A stretch of 41,402 nt of DNA from Candidatus Altimarinota bacterium (GCA_013268835.1 JABFSX010000015.1:1-41402); one strand, 5' to 3'. Positions 23,155 to 32,558 are shown, numbered from the stretch's first letter. Made by a program: numbers and translations. The notes: a model not told the origin generated them from the letters alone.

Positions 23155-23182
23155 AAAATCCCTCCTTTTCGGGGGGATTTTT
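23155..23182 (+). terminator. terminator after the beta-propeller gene
   Basis: A ten-pair stem AAATCCCTCC/GGGGGGATTT with a T4C loop is followed by TT. Confidence 0.9.
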
Positions 23183-23217
23183 GCTTTTCAAGATAAGGTA
23201 TGATAGGATAAGAGTAT

Positions 23218-23889
23218 ATGCCCTGAATCATACATATACATAGTAATATTGAGAGCTGAGCAAATCCACACAATCTCCCAGAGGCTCGCCAGCGACTCCA
23301 TCGAGTTCGATGAGTTTTTTTAGCTATCTTTGAAGGGGATGGTTCATATCTTAGAAAAGAAGAAGTTGCAGTAGCAGAAGATGCACGTAATTCACTCGAA
23401 AAAATCTCCGGGGATGGTGATATTCATACAATGAAATCTTCAAAACAAATAAAAGATATCATAAAAAAAGCATCCAAAGATGTCCTATCTACTCTCTGAA
23501 TCAATCATAATGATGCACCAACCAAATCACTTCATACACTCGCAGTACGGTATAAAAAAATGACGGTAGAGAAGTTCATTACTCGCTATGAAAATGAAAA
23601 GATCCAGAGAGATATTCGGTTTATTATGTATGTTCTTCATTTTTATGGACAGCAATGATATAATTGAATAAAAGGAATATTAAAAATCTCCAAAAACTGA
23701 TCCCAAGTCTATACGAAACTTCGTCATGATTCTCCAGCCATAGAGGCAATGTCCTCAATTTTTGATCGAATTAGAGTGTTTATGAATGAATCAAATAGTC
23801 CTATCAATTCATCCCATATGGATACACTCTACGCATATAGCAAAAAAATCGCAAAAACATATAAGGAGCCAAAAAGTATACAAAAATAA
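23218..23889 (+). CDS. unknown protein with many UGA-Gly codons
   Basis: 223 aa to TAA. Seven UGA codons break it into pieces too short to be noticed in the standard code. The protein starts MPGIIHIHSNIESGANPHNL and is mostly hydrophilic and lysine-rich, with probable alpha-helices (KQIKDIIKKASKDVLSTL, RDIRFIMYVLHFYGQQGYNG). There is no signal peptide, membrane helix or recognised motif. UGA occurs only where Gly is plausible and TAA/TAG are absent for 223 codons, which supports a real gene. No SD. Confidence 0.7.
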
Positions 23890-24118
23890 ATTTGTTTGAC
23901 TTCTTTGCTCGTTTGTATATCCTGAATCTATCAAAAGCAATTGAGTAGCCAACACCTACGATGCTCGGGAAAGAACAGCGAAAGCTCATTAGAATCCTGC
24001 GGAGTCGAAACACTTCGTCAAAAAAATATAATCAAGTACGAGCCTCGGTGGCACCTTTCGAATTATCGAACCGAAGCACATGAAAATTTATTTCGTGTGT
24101 TTTTTATTTTTCAAATTT
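23890..24118. other. intergenic region, possible structured RNA or regulatory leader
   Basis: 229 nt with no convincing ORF. The GC content is higher than in other spacers, with local hairpins such as TTCGAATTATCGAA (about 24057-24070). TTTGACT followed by TATATC (about 23895-23922) could be a promoter with a short spacer. I searched for tmRNA, SRP RNA and RNase P RNA signatures and found none. Confidence 0.3.
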
Positions 24119-24754
24119 ATGAAAAAATTTCTTTTTCTCTCATTTTTTTTCTCTAGTTTTTCCATTTTATATGCTGCACCTATGGATATATCTCAATCTG
24201 AGATTGCCACTATTATGAGTGGTGCAAGTATCGAATGATCTTCATGAGTCACTATTACTCTTGTTGAATACTCTGATATGGAGTGTCCATTCTGTGTTCG
24301 ATTGCATAACGATATCCAGTTATGGAAACAGATACATATAAAATATGGAAATAGTGTAAACTATGTTTTCAAAAATAATCGTTGAGTGAATCATCCTAAT
24401 ACAGAAAGAAAGGCTCTTAGTGCCCTTTGTATAAAAAAACTGGGATGAGACTCTCTTTATATAAAATTCTATAATGAAGTATTATCGTTAAGTTCCCTTA
24501 AGTTATATCCAACAACTCGTATTCCAGCATTTCTTCGAAAAAATAAAATCTCAACTCCAAAGTTTAATGCTTGTGTAAAAGATCCAGCTACACTGAGTCA
24601 ACTTGATTCAGAAACAAAAGAAGCTCAAAAGTATAATCTCGGAGGAACCCCAGGAGTTATTATCCTTAATAATAAAACACTGAAGTACGATATAGTAGAG
24701 TGAGCTTATCCGATAGAGAAATTTGTAGAAACCATAGATTCTCTTTTACGATAA
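24119..24754 (+). CDS. DsbA-like thioredoxin-fold oxidoreductase, exported
   Basis: 211 aa with six UGA-Gly codons. An N-terminal signal peptide (about 1-19, ending YAA) precedes a thioredoxin-fold domain. The active site is CPFC (C56, C59) in EYSDMECPFC, and the cis-proline motif is GGTPGVII. DsbA-like proteins of this group introduce or isomerise disulfides in exported proteins; the cysteine-bearing secreted proteins upstream are plausible clients. No dsbB or VKOR partner is adjacent. No SD. Confidence 0.88.
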
Positions 24755-24785
24755 ATTTTATTTTGTGTGCTTTTTTATTTTTTCT

Positions 24786-25295
24786 ATGCTTGAATTAGTT
24801 TCACCTGACATCTCGTATAAAAAACAATGGGAAGGAATTATCCAAGAATGGGATAATTCTCGAAAAAGGCCATGGATATTTTTTCAAGATTCTTATGAAA
24901 TATTTCTAGAGAAGATAGCCTTACCATCAATATCTGATGATGCTATCAACCAAATTTCAAAGAGTTCCTTTTTCTTTCTTCAAGAAATCGAAAGTAAGAA
25001 AATTGTTGGTTTTTATTGGCTCAGACATAATTTAAAATTTTGGGACGATGATGTTTATTGATGACAAATTGGTTATGGTATAAGACCAAGTGAACGGCAG
25101 AAAGGATATGGAAAAGAATGACTGAATTTATTGCTTACAGAAGCAAAGAAACTTTGATTTGATAAAGTATTTATTGCTTGTGATGATGATAATATCCCTT
25201 CTGCAAAAATAATCGAAGCGAATGGATGAGTTTTGGAGAAGTATACGAAAAGAGATGAAGTTAAAGGAAGAAGATATTGGATCAATCTAAAATAA
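24786..25295 (+). CDS. GNAT-family N-acetyltransferase
   Basis: 169 aa with five UGA-Gly codons. Acetyl-CoA-binding motif A is visible as IRPSERQKGYGKEGLNLLL, followed by the core strand KVFIACDDDNIPSAKIIEANGG. It probably transfers an acetyl group to a small molecule or protein amine; the substrate is unknown. ATG 24786 is preferred over ATG 24765, which would add seven hydrophobic residues outside the domain. It lies 31 nt after the DsbA-like gene. Confidence 0.8.
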
Positions 25296-25380
25296 CTGGA
25301 TTGTTTCGTACCTCGCAATAATAAAAACAAATAATTCTATTTCAGTTATCCAATTTTTAATTATTAATTCTTCATTGAAT

Positions 25381-27162
25381 ATGCACCGAACACATACTGC
25401 TGGCGAGCTCAACGCAACACATATCGGACAGACTGTCACTCTCTCAGGGTGGGTAGCAAATCGTCGTGATCATGGAGGACTCATATTTATCGATCTTCGT
25501 GATCGCTATGGTATCACTCAGACTGTCTATGATCCAACAGAGAATGAATCTGCTTGGAAAGTGGCTGATACCTTCCGCAGTGAATACGTTGTGAAGCTCA
25601 CTGGACTTGTTCGTGCACGTCCAGAAGGACAGACGAATGACAAGATTTCAACAGGGGAGATCGAAGTGATCATCTCGAGTGCGGAGGTTCTCTCAAAATC
25701 TGAGGTTCCACCATTCGAGATCAATGAGCATACGGGAGCGAGCGAAGAGATCCGTCTCAAATATCGCTACCTTGATATGCGTCGTAAATCTATCTTTGAT
25801 AAGATTGCATTCCGAGCCGAGATGAACAAGTTCTCTCGAGACTGGTTTACTGAGAATGGATTCCTCGAAGTGCAAACTCCGATATTCACCGTCTCATCTC
25901 CAGAAGGAGCTCGTGACTACCTCATCCCATCTCGTCTTCATCCAGGCAAATTCTACGCTCTTCCTCAGGCACCACAACAATACAAGCAACTTCTGATGGT
26001 GGGTGGAGTAGATAAATACTTCCAGATTGCTCCATGTTTCCGTGATGAGGATCCTAGAGCAGATCGTCACTCGTGTGAGTTCTATCAGATCGATTGTGAG
26101 ATGAGCTTCGTTGATCAAGAAGATGTATTTGTGGTTGCTGAGTCTTTTGCGAAGAATCTCATTAATACAATTACTGAGAAAAAACTCGTAAAAATGTGAA
26201 CCAACGATACATTCCAACGGTTCACTCACAAGGAAGCAATAGATCGATTTGGTTCAGATAAACCAGATATCCGATTCGATATGCACTTCGAAGACTTTAC
26301 TGCTGATTTTGCTGATTCAGGATTCTCACTCTTCGCGAAGACGGTTGCAGAAGGTGGAATCGTAAAAGCAATGAAGCTTGAAGGGAAGACTCTCTCACGA
26401 TCTGAGATTGATTCACTCACAGAAGTAGCCAAATCTCTCGGAGCCGGAGGACTTGCGTATATCATCTACGAGGCTGACGGTCCAAAATCTCCAATCCTCA
26501 AGTTCTTCACGGGGAATGAACTCGCATCACTCGAAGCGAAGCTCTCTCCAAAAGTCGGAGATATGGTATTCTTCGGAGCGGGTGACTACAAAGCAACTTG
26601 TAAGGTGCTTGGTGGAGTACGTCTCGCTTGTCGAGATAGATTCGCACTCGTGAACAAGGATGAGATTGCATTCGCCTGGGTGACGGACTTCCCGATGTAC
26701 GAGCTCAAAGATGATGGGAAGTACGACTTCGAACACAACCCATTCTCGATGCCTCATGGAGGACTCGCAGCCTTCGAAGGGAATCCTGATCCACTCAGTA
26801 TCTACGGATGTCAGTATGATCTCGCATGTAATGGATACGAGGTACTCTCAGGATCTATCCGCAATCACAATATCGAGTCTCTCGTGAAGGCGTTCAATAT
26901 TGTTGGTAAGGGAGAACAAGAAGTGAAGGACAAGTTTGGTGCGATGTACACCGCCTTCCAATACGGTGTTCCTCCACATGGTGGATTCGCCTTCGGATTC
27001 GATCGTCTCCTCATGATCATCCGTGATGAGGACAATATCCGTGAGATCTACGCATTCCCGAAATCTGGAAAAGCGGAAGATGCGATGATGAATGCTCCTG
27101 CAGAGGTGGATGAGGTCCAACTCAGAGAGCTTCATATCAAGGTGAGGGAGAGTAATAAGTAG
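25381..27162 (+). CDS. aspS: aspartyl-tRNA synthetase
   Basis: 593 aa, the usual bacterial length. It has an N-terminal OB-fold anticodon-binding domain (LSGWVANRRDHGGLIFIDLRD), class II motif 2 (CFRDEDPRADR) and motif 3 (GGFAFGFDRLLMI). The bacterial GAD insertion lies between them. It charges tRNA-Asp, present at 8056. One UGA-Gly at 26197-26199 lies in KMGTND. A TTG two codons upstream is an alternative start, but ATG 25381 fits the family. No SD; a terminator follows. Confidence 0.96.
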
Positions 27163-27198
27163 TCTTAAAAATTAAGAACAATATTCTTTGCTTCCGTG

Positions 27199-27222
27199 TC
27201 ATTGCGAAGAATGAAGCAATCC
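27199..27222. repeat. REP-like palindromic motif
   Basis: TCATTGCGA...GAAGCAATCC with ATTGC/GCAAT arms resembles the dispersed palindromic elements of this shape found in many bacterial genomes. Only this copy was seen in the window. Confidence 0.35.
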
Positions 27223-27238
27223 AGTGTTTCTGAATGAT

Positions 27239-27268
27239 AAAAATCCTCCGATTTAGGAGGATTTTTTG
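27239..27268 (+). terminator. terminator after aspS
   Basis: The stem AAATCCTCC/GGAGGATTT with a six-base loop is followed by a T run. Confidence 0.9.
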
Positions 27269-27313
27269 TCTTTCTAATAGGTTTATGATATTCTTGAATT
27301 ATTAAACCATTTT

Positions 27314-28084
27314 ATGAAAAAATATTATTCTCGTAGGAGATACAATCAAGGGGGACAAATAAAGAGTTTTCGAGATTTAGTTATTACAATTATTCAAATT
27401 GCCATAGGTACTATCTGATTAATATTACTTATTTATCTTATTCCAATATACCTATATATTATTACTCATCCAATTTTTCTTATTCCTGTTGTTTTTGTTA
27501 TTGTGTTGATTTCTGGAATCGTATTTTGGTATATTCAGAAAAGGAAAGCAATCCGATATCAGGCAGTTCAGAAATTTGCGGAGATTATGAAACTCGATTG
27601 GAGGGAATTCGAAGAATTTGTGGCAGAGATTCTGAAACAAAAATGATTTCATACAATTTTATGAGCTTGAATAAAAGATGGTGGAATTGATGTGACTGCC
27701 ACACTTGGTGATAAAAAGTTTTTCATTCAATGTAAGCATTATTGATCTGACAATATTTCTGTAGAAAAAATTCGAGAATTAAATGGAGTAATGAATGGTG
27801 AGACTATACCAGTTGGATGAATATTTGTCACAACAACAGGATTCACTCCTGATGCTATATCTGAAGCAAATAGATTTGGTATAGATCTTTGGGACAAGAA
27901 TTATTTAAAGCGATTTCTTGAGGAATCGAATATGGATATCAAAAAACAAAAAGATGATTATTGAATTTGCGAAAGTTGTTGATGAAAATTGGTTTTACGA
28001 ACAGCTCATGCTGGGGCAAATAATTGAGGAAATTTTCTTTGATGTGAGATGTTCCCAAAATGTCGTTTTACAAAAAATATTTAA
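27314..28084 (+). CDS. membrane-anchored Mrr-type nuclease with topoisomerase-like zinc ribbon
   Basis: 256 aa with nine or more UGA-Gly codons, hidden in the standard code. Two membrane helices (about 22-50 and 53-73) are followed by a restriction-endonuclease-like Mrr_cat domain. Its catalytic residues are visible as D126 in GGIDVTA and Q139-x-K141 in FFIQCKHYG. The C-terminus carries a four-cysteine ribbon, C219/C222/C244/C250 (CESCGGKLVLRTA and NFLGCEMFPKC), matching the zinc finger at the C-terminus of topoisomerase I. The arrangement suggests a DNA-cleaving enzyme held at the membrane, for defence or for processing incoming or host DNA (inference). Confidence 0.85.
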
Positions 28085-28101
28085 TTCTTTCATGATAACT
28101 C

Positions 28102-28124
28102 TCCCCATTCACTTGGGGATTTTT
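28102..28124 (+). terminator. terminator after the Mrr-type nuclease
   Basis: The stem TCCCC/GGGGA is followed by TTTTTC. Confidence 0.7.
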
Positions 28125-28171
28125 CTTGGATTTGTCTTTGCTATTGTTCAGTATACTTATACGATGAATCT

Positions 28172-28801
28172 ATGAATACATTTCTCATCATCCTCGCCGT
28201 CGCACTCATCGTCTGGATTATCGGAACCCTCCTCGTGATACGGGGGATAGAGGAACCGAGCTATACTCTTATCGAAAAACGGGATGGATATACTATACGA
28301 GCGTATAGTGGATATATTGTCGCAGAGGTAGAGGTCGAGGGAGATATGCGAACAGCACTGAGTAGTGGATTCCGTCAATTGGCTGGATATATCTTCGGAG
28401 GGAATACCTCCAAGACCTCAATCAAGATGACTGTGCCCGTGATGGATACTCAGAAATCATCCGAATCCATTGCGATGACGGCACCGGTTATGGATACAGT
28501 TTCGAGTAGTGGAAAACACATTGTTGCATTCACTCTTCCGAGCAAATATACCCTTGAAAGTCTCCCAAAACCTGATAATGCAAATATCCGCTTTAGGAAA
28601 GTAGCACCATCTCAAAGGGCTATACTACAGTATACTTGGTATGCGACCGAGTCGAGAGTTGCTGCCAAGAAACAGCTCCTCACTGAACTCCTCGTTCGTG
28701 ATGGATTCAAGATGCATAGTGATATGATCTCTGCACAATATAATCCGCCACTCAGTTTTCCACTCCTTCGGCGAAATGAAGTGATGGTAGAGATAGAATA
28801 G
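28172..28801 (+). CDS. SOUL-domain (heme-binding family) protein
   Basis: 209 aa with no UGA codons. One N-terminal membrane helix (about 3-23) precedes a SOUL/HBP domain. Family features are YTLIEKRDGYTIRAYSGYIV at its start, IKMTVPVMD and IAMTAPVMD, and a C-terminal VMVEIE. SOUL proteins bind heme or other tetrapyrroles in some organisms; the bacterial role is unclear. The absence of UGA despite 13 or so glycines sets it apart from the Mrr gene next door and might reflect later acquisition. No SD. Confidence 0.85.
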   Translation: MNTFLIILAVALIVWIIGTLLVIRGIEEPSYTLIEKRDGYTIRAYSGYIVAEVEVEGDMRTALSSGFRQLAGYIFGGNTSKTSIKMTVPVMDTQKSSESIAMTAPVMDTVSSSGKHIVAFTLPSKYTLESLPKPDNANIRFRKVAPSQRAILQYTWYATESRVAAKKQLLTELLVRDGFKMHSDMISAQYNPPLSFPLLRRNEVMVEIE

Positions 28802-28819
28802 AGATTAAGTATTCTTTAT

Positions 28820-28838
28820 AATGGAAAATTCCCCTTGG
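28820..28838. repeat. 19-bp direct repeat flanking the minus-strand unknown gene, copy 1
   Basis: AATGGAAAATTCCCCTTGG differs at one position from 29823-29841. It lies between the convergent SOUL and unknown genes and can form a weak hairpin with AATTCACCATT downstream, possibly a shared terminator. Confidence 0.6.
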
Positions 28839-28863
28839 TAGAAAAATTCACCATTATTCTGTA

Positions 28864-29697
28864 TTATTTATCTTTTTGGATAATGGACAATTGGGTCCAC
28901 CAAGCAAGGATAAATTCAACTACAGAAGATATTCTACTTATTTCAAGGTTTCTAATTTTAGATATAGAGTAATCATGCTTATATGTATTGTGATTATTGT
29001 GTAATCCACTTAATATTTCTAGAATGCTTTTTCTATCCCATTCCAATGTGCTAACAAATTTTAATAATTCCTTATAGTCATCTTTTATTGCATTTCAGAT
29101 GTATTTTTGATTATAGAATATAGTACATAATTTTCTTATTAATAGCTCTACTCAGATAGCTATTTCTGATACTGATCACCATTCATCTCATACGCTTGAT
29201 AACTTGTTTGCTCTTATAAAATGGTTTCTGATTTTTCAGTTCGCAATAAGTATAGGATTATCAATAATGGATGAATCAAATATGATATTCTCAGGATTTT
29301 CTATATGAGGCTCAATTTTCTCCTTGGATAAGTCCTTACTTTTTATACTGGTTTTTACCAATGTTATAAGAATTGTGAGTAATCAAGAATTTTTTCTTAG
29401 CATATCCACATAATCTCCATTGAATATAAGTTGTTCAAATAAATAACATAGTTCACTATTTTGGTGGCATAACAAATCTTGTATGTTATCTTTTTGACTC
29501 ATTTTTATATCAGTGCCCCAAGAATCCGCAATTATATCAATTGCAGTTATTAATTCCTCAATAAAATTAGTATCATGAGTTAATAAAAATTCTTTTACTT
29601 GCTTTATGATAAGTTCTTTACTACTTAGGTTACTTGGGGGATTGTTTCGGGAATGAAGATGTGGCGCTGGTAAGCTATTGAGAATTGAATTTTTCAT
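28864..29697 (-). CDS. unknown protein with helical, HEPN-like C-terminal region
   Basis: 277 aa, reading from ATG 29697 to TAA 28864, with six UGA-Gly codons. It is predicted mostly alpha-helical and soluble. The C-terminal part contains VELLIRKLCTIFYNQ, a His/Asn-rich LHNNHNTYKHDYS and VVEFILAWW. The pattern loosely recalls HEPN-type domains used in toxin or abortive-infection proteins, but no R-x4-6-H catalytic motif is certain. It is the only gene between the two copies of a 19-bp repeat. Function unknown. Confidence 0.65.
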
Positions 29698-29822
29698 ATG
29701 TTAATACTAACATATTAAAATGAATATATCAAATATTGGTTTTATAATTTCTAAAGAATATTTTTTTATTTGAATGACATATATTGATTTTTAAATATGA
29801 AGGTTTGTATTAGAAAAATAAT

Positions 29823-29841
29823 AATGGAAAAATCCCCTTGG
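29823..29841. repeat. 19-bp direct repeat, copy 2
   Basis: One mismatch to 28820-28838. This copy forms the left part of a strong terminator hairpin. Confidence 0.6.
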
Positions 29842-29853
29842 AAGGGGATTTTT
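29828..29853 (-). terminator. bidirectional terminator hairpin
   Basis: A perfect 10-bp stem AAAAATCCCC (29828-29837) with GGGGATTTTT (29844-29853). It is placed to end transcription of the minus-strand gene that starts at 30217. Confidence 0.85.
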
Positions 29854-29875
29854 ACTGATTGTTGGCGAAAGCAGA

Positions 29876-29995
29876 CTAAGCTGGTATGCTTGGATAAATA
29901 GTCTTGGTAGGCAATTTATCTAAGCATTCGCACGTTGGGTCAATCAGATTTTTTGCTGGTAATAATCAATCGAGATTGATATCACTTTGCTGTTG
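29876..29995 (-). other. in-frame 39-codon continuation after the TAA of the 73-aa gene
   Basis: Directly after TAA (29996-29998) the same minus-strand frame stays open for 39 codons, beginning QQQSDINLDGLLPAKNLID and ending PSIPA, to TAG 29876-29878. It includes one UGA-Gly. The composition looks protein-like, with two cysteines. It could be the second half of a gene broken by a nonsense change, a read-through extension, or chance. An inverted repeat (29887-29899 with 29914-29926) lies within it. Confidence 0.4.
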
Positions 29996-30217
29996 TTACA
30001 TTGGGAAATGGAAATCTTGCGATATCCACCAAGATTGACCGTAATAATATACTTTTACATATATATTACCATCGTTTGGCTTCTCTTCGAGAAGATCATC
30101 TAGTGCTACCTGTATGTCATCGTTATTGCTATCTTTGACTATTACATAGGTTGCAGAAAATGTTTCTGGTCCGAATATGTTTCCTTTTGATTTGCTACTA
30201 TTTATTTTTGTTTCCAT
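29996..30217 (-). CDS. 73-aa protein of unknown function with a strong SD leader
   Basis: Reads from ATG 30217 to TAA 29996. The start is preceded by AAAAGGAGATACTC, an SD-like element at standard spacing that is missing from nearly all other genes here. A consensus promoter lies upstream (30270-30297). The protein starts METKINSSKSKGNIFGPETF and contains an acidic DDIQVALDDLLEEKPNDG segment, then YVKVYYYGQSWWISQD. No UGA codons, no signal, no recognised family. The frame continues past the TAA for 39 codons, so the gene may be interrupted. Confidence 0.65.
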   Translation of the reverse strand: METKINSSKSKGNIFGPETFSATYVIVKDSNNDDIQVALDDLLEEKPNDGNIYVKVYYYGQSWWISQDFHFPM

Positions 30218-30269
30218 GAGTATCTCCTTTTCTATTTATGACTCTGTTGGCTCCCCTCAAGTCGGGTGT

Positions 30270-30297
30270 ACTATATGAGCAATAATATAAAAGTCAA
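30270..30297 (-). promoter_or_regulatory. promoter of the 73-aa gene
   Basis: On the minus strand: TTGACT (30292-30297), a 16-bp spacer and TATAGT (30270-30275). The start codon lies about 45 nt downstream of the expected transcription start. Confidence 0.8.
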
Positions 30298-30302
30298 AAA
30301 AA

Positions 30303-30779
30303 TTATATGAGTTTCTCGATATCTCATTTCATCGAGAGAGGAGTCGTAGTTGGTGCATATCGTTCTATAACATTTCATTCTCGATCGATGAGAAACTTGG
30401 TAAAATTCCACTTGATCGCATCCCCGAGGATTCCTCATTTTTCTCACTTGAGGAATTGGTAGAGCGGATGAGTATTATCACCATTAACGTCAATCTTCGC
30501 AAAAAGAGGAAATGTCACTCAAAAGTTGAGCTTGCAGGCTGTTGCCATAGTTTCATCGGTTTCAGGTTCTTGATTCATAAACTGATTGCAAGGAAAACCA
30601 AGAATCATAACATCATCGTGTGGATAGGTGTTCCAGAGTGTTTCGAGTTCTTCAAATTGTGGAGCCAGACCACACTTGGTGGCAGTATTCACAATGAGGA
30701 GAACTTTTCCTTGGTAATCAGAGAGTGATATTTCTTCGCCGTTGGATTTTTTTACTGAGATATTATAGAGAGGATTCAT
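30303..30779 (-). CDS. glutathione peroxidase (Cys type)
   Basis: 158 aa from ATG 30779; an in-frame ATG at 30803 would add eight residues. The family start is MNPLYNISVKKSNGEEISLS. The peroxidatic cysteine is C36 in NTATKCGLAPQ; it is Cys, not selenocysteine. Further conserved blocks are LGFPCNQF, GVTFPLFAKIDVNG and the active-site Trp/Asn in WNFTKFLID. Bacterial Cys-GPx enzymes usually reduce hydroperoxides with thioredoxin. Five UGA-Gly codons are present. It is divergent from the aminopropyltransferase-like gene. Confidence 0.9.
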
Positions 30780-30896
30780 ATTTTGAGAGTTATAAAGAGG
30801 CACTTTAGTATAAGAGTTTTTTTGTCTTTAGGAATTCTTTTTCTTGCTTTTCTCTCGCTTTCCGAGAAAATATAGCGAACATATAATTTTTCACTC

Positions 30897-32347
30897 ATGA
30901 ACCTCATTTTCTATATCGTTGCATTCCTCGAAGGATTCACGACTCTCTCTCTGTCGAGATTATGTCTATACGGAATTCGATTGCTATCGTGGGAAGTAAT
31001 TCGATATCTACATCGATCATCCTCGGGATTATTCTCTTGGCTCTGAGTTATGGTTATTATCGTGGTGGAGTATTTGCTTCAAAGAGTAAACCAGAAGCAA
31101 TAAAAAAGAAAATATATACCAATCTTCTGATAGCTTCGATTTTTTATACGTTTGTGAGTTTTCCTCTGGAGAATTATCTACTTGGTTATCTACTCTCACT
31201 CGATATTGGATATTTTTTACCGATATTTATCGGAGTTTCAGTGCTTTTTATCTTGCCAGTATTTCTGGCGAGTCAGACGATTCCACTCCTCTCAGAACTT
31301 ATTGATGATGATAAGAAAGCAGTGATCATCGGGAAGCTTTTGTTTTTCTCCACGGTAGGTTCATTTATGGGAAGTGTAGTGACATCACTTATATTTTTCT
31401 CATATATTGGTGTAGAGAAATCTATTGTAGTGAATGGTTTTATATTGGCAGTGCTCGCTATCATAATCTATTTCCAATTTGATAAAAAAAGTATTTCAGC
31501 AAAAGGAATATTTCTGAACCTTTTCTACATAGCACTGCTTATTAGTTTTATTTTTATTGATTTCTCAAAATTTGGTTCGATGTATAGGGTATTCAGTTAT
31601 AGTTCTGAGTACAATGATATCGAGGTGAGAGATGATGGGAAAACTCGATTGTTTATGATGAATGGTTCACATAGTTCTGGGATGGATGTGGCAACAGGGA
31701 AGAGTTATTTCTGATATATCCAGAAGATTACTGATATTATCGATCAGGAAAAACCAAAGAAAATATTGATTATCGGGGCTGCAGGATTCAGTCTGCCTCA
31801 GGATATTGCAAAGCGGGATTATATCGAAAAGGTCGATGTCTGTGATATCGATGGAAGCCTTGATGCTATCGCAGAAAAATATTTTCTTCATGAAAAACTT
31901 GATCCGAAGATTGTATTTTACAAGGAATCAGCAAGATATTTTGTAAATGAGAAAATCCGCAATAATGAGAAATATGATTTTATATTTATTGATGCGTATA
32001 ATGGGAAGATATCTATTCCATCGGAGCTCCTTACCAAGGATTTTTTTGATACTATCAAGCAGATTAGTTCTTGAATAGTATCTATGAATGTTATTCTTGA
32101 TGCTTCTAAGGAATCAATGTTTTTCAAGAAACTTTCGAATACACTTTTGAGTTCTTTTGAAGCACTCTCATTTCAGGGAGTTATAGCTAATAATACGAGT
32201 TACTATGATAACTATATTGTTATCAACCAATCAAGGGAATGATATGATATACTCAAAAATTTTAACAATGTTGGAATCTATACTGACAATCTCAATACTC
32301 TTGAGATTGATAAATATAATCTTTTTTATACACAATACTTGAATTAA
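30897..32347 (+). CDS. membrane-fused polyamine aminopropyltransferase-like protein, frameshifted at a (CT)5 tract
   Basis: Two frames together make one protein. ATG 30897 encodes MNLIFYIVAFLEGFTTLSL, the usual first membrane helix. After the CT repeat at 30943-30952 the reading continues one frame earlier, through VEIMSIRNSIAIVGSNSIST and several more helices. The C-terminal spermidine-synthase-like Rossmann domain has ILIIGAAGFSLPQ, VDVCDIDG and FIFIDAYNGK, ending at TAA 32347. Removing one CT restores a continuous frame. Without N-terminal correction the ORF starts at ATG 30962. Three UGA-Gly codons are present. It may be phase-variable, recoded, a recent pseudogene or a sequencing error. 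The substrate is not certain. Confidence 0.75.
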
Positions 32348-32515
32348 GGTTTGATAGATTTTCTGTATTGTATTTCTCTGTTGTTGATGTTATGGACTTG
32401 CAACAGTGAAGAAAGTCGCAAAACAGTGCTAGTCAAGCTAACTGAAATTGCTAAAAGTATAAGTCCGCAATTATATCATCCTGATCGAAAGATTTGGATT
32501 TTTTATTAAAATCTT

Positions 32516-32543
32516 TTGACTTCATAATTAGCACGTATATAAT
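32516..32543 (+). promoter_or_regulatory. clpB promoter
   Basis: TTGACT (32516-32521), a 16-bp spacer and a perfect TATAAT (32538-32543). The -10 lies inside the CIRCE operator. Confidence 0.88.
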
Positions 32544-32558
32544 ACAAGTGCTAATTAT
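32524..32558 (+). promoter_or_regulatory. CIRCE operator (HrcA binding site)
   Basis: A perfect 11-bp inverted repeat ATAATTAGCAC/GTGCTAATTAT with 13 bases between. The inner TTAGCAC and GTGCTAA arms and their distance match the CIRCE consensus bound by the heat-shock repressor HrcA. It overlaps the -10 of the clpB promoter, so repression by HrcA is expected. hrcA is not in the window. Confidence 0.9.

Noticed and set aside
27918-28175. Plus-strand 85-aa frame between the Mrr nuclease and the SOUL gene
   Set aside because: It overlaps the zinc-ribbon end of the Mrr gene in another frame. The table-25 frame with four cysteines and a TAA stop explains this stretch.
29383-29697. Reading the 104-aa frame as a complete gene
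   Set aside because: Its apparent stop is TGA, and the frame continues to TAA at 28864 with protein-like content.
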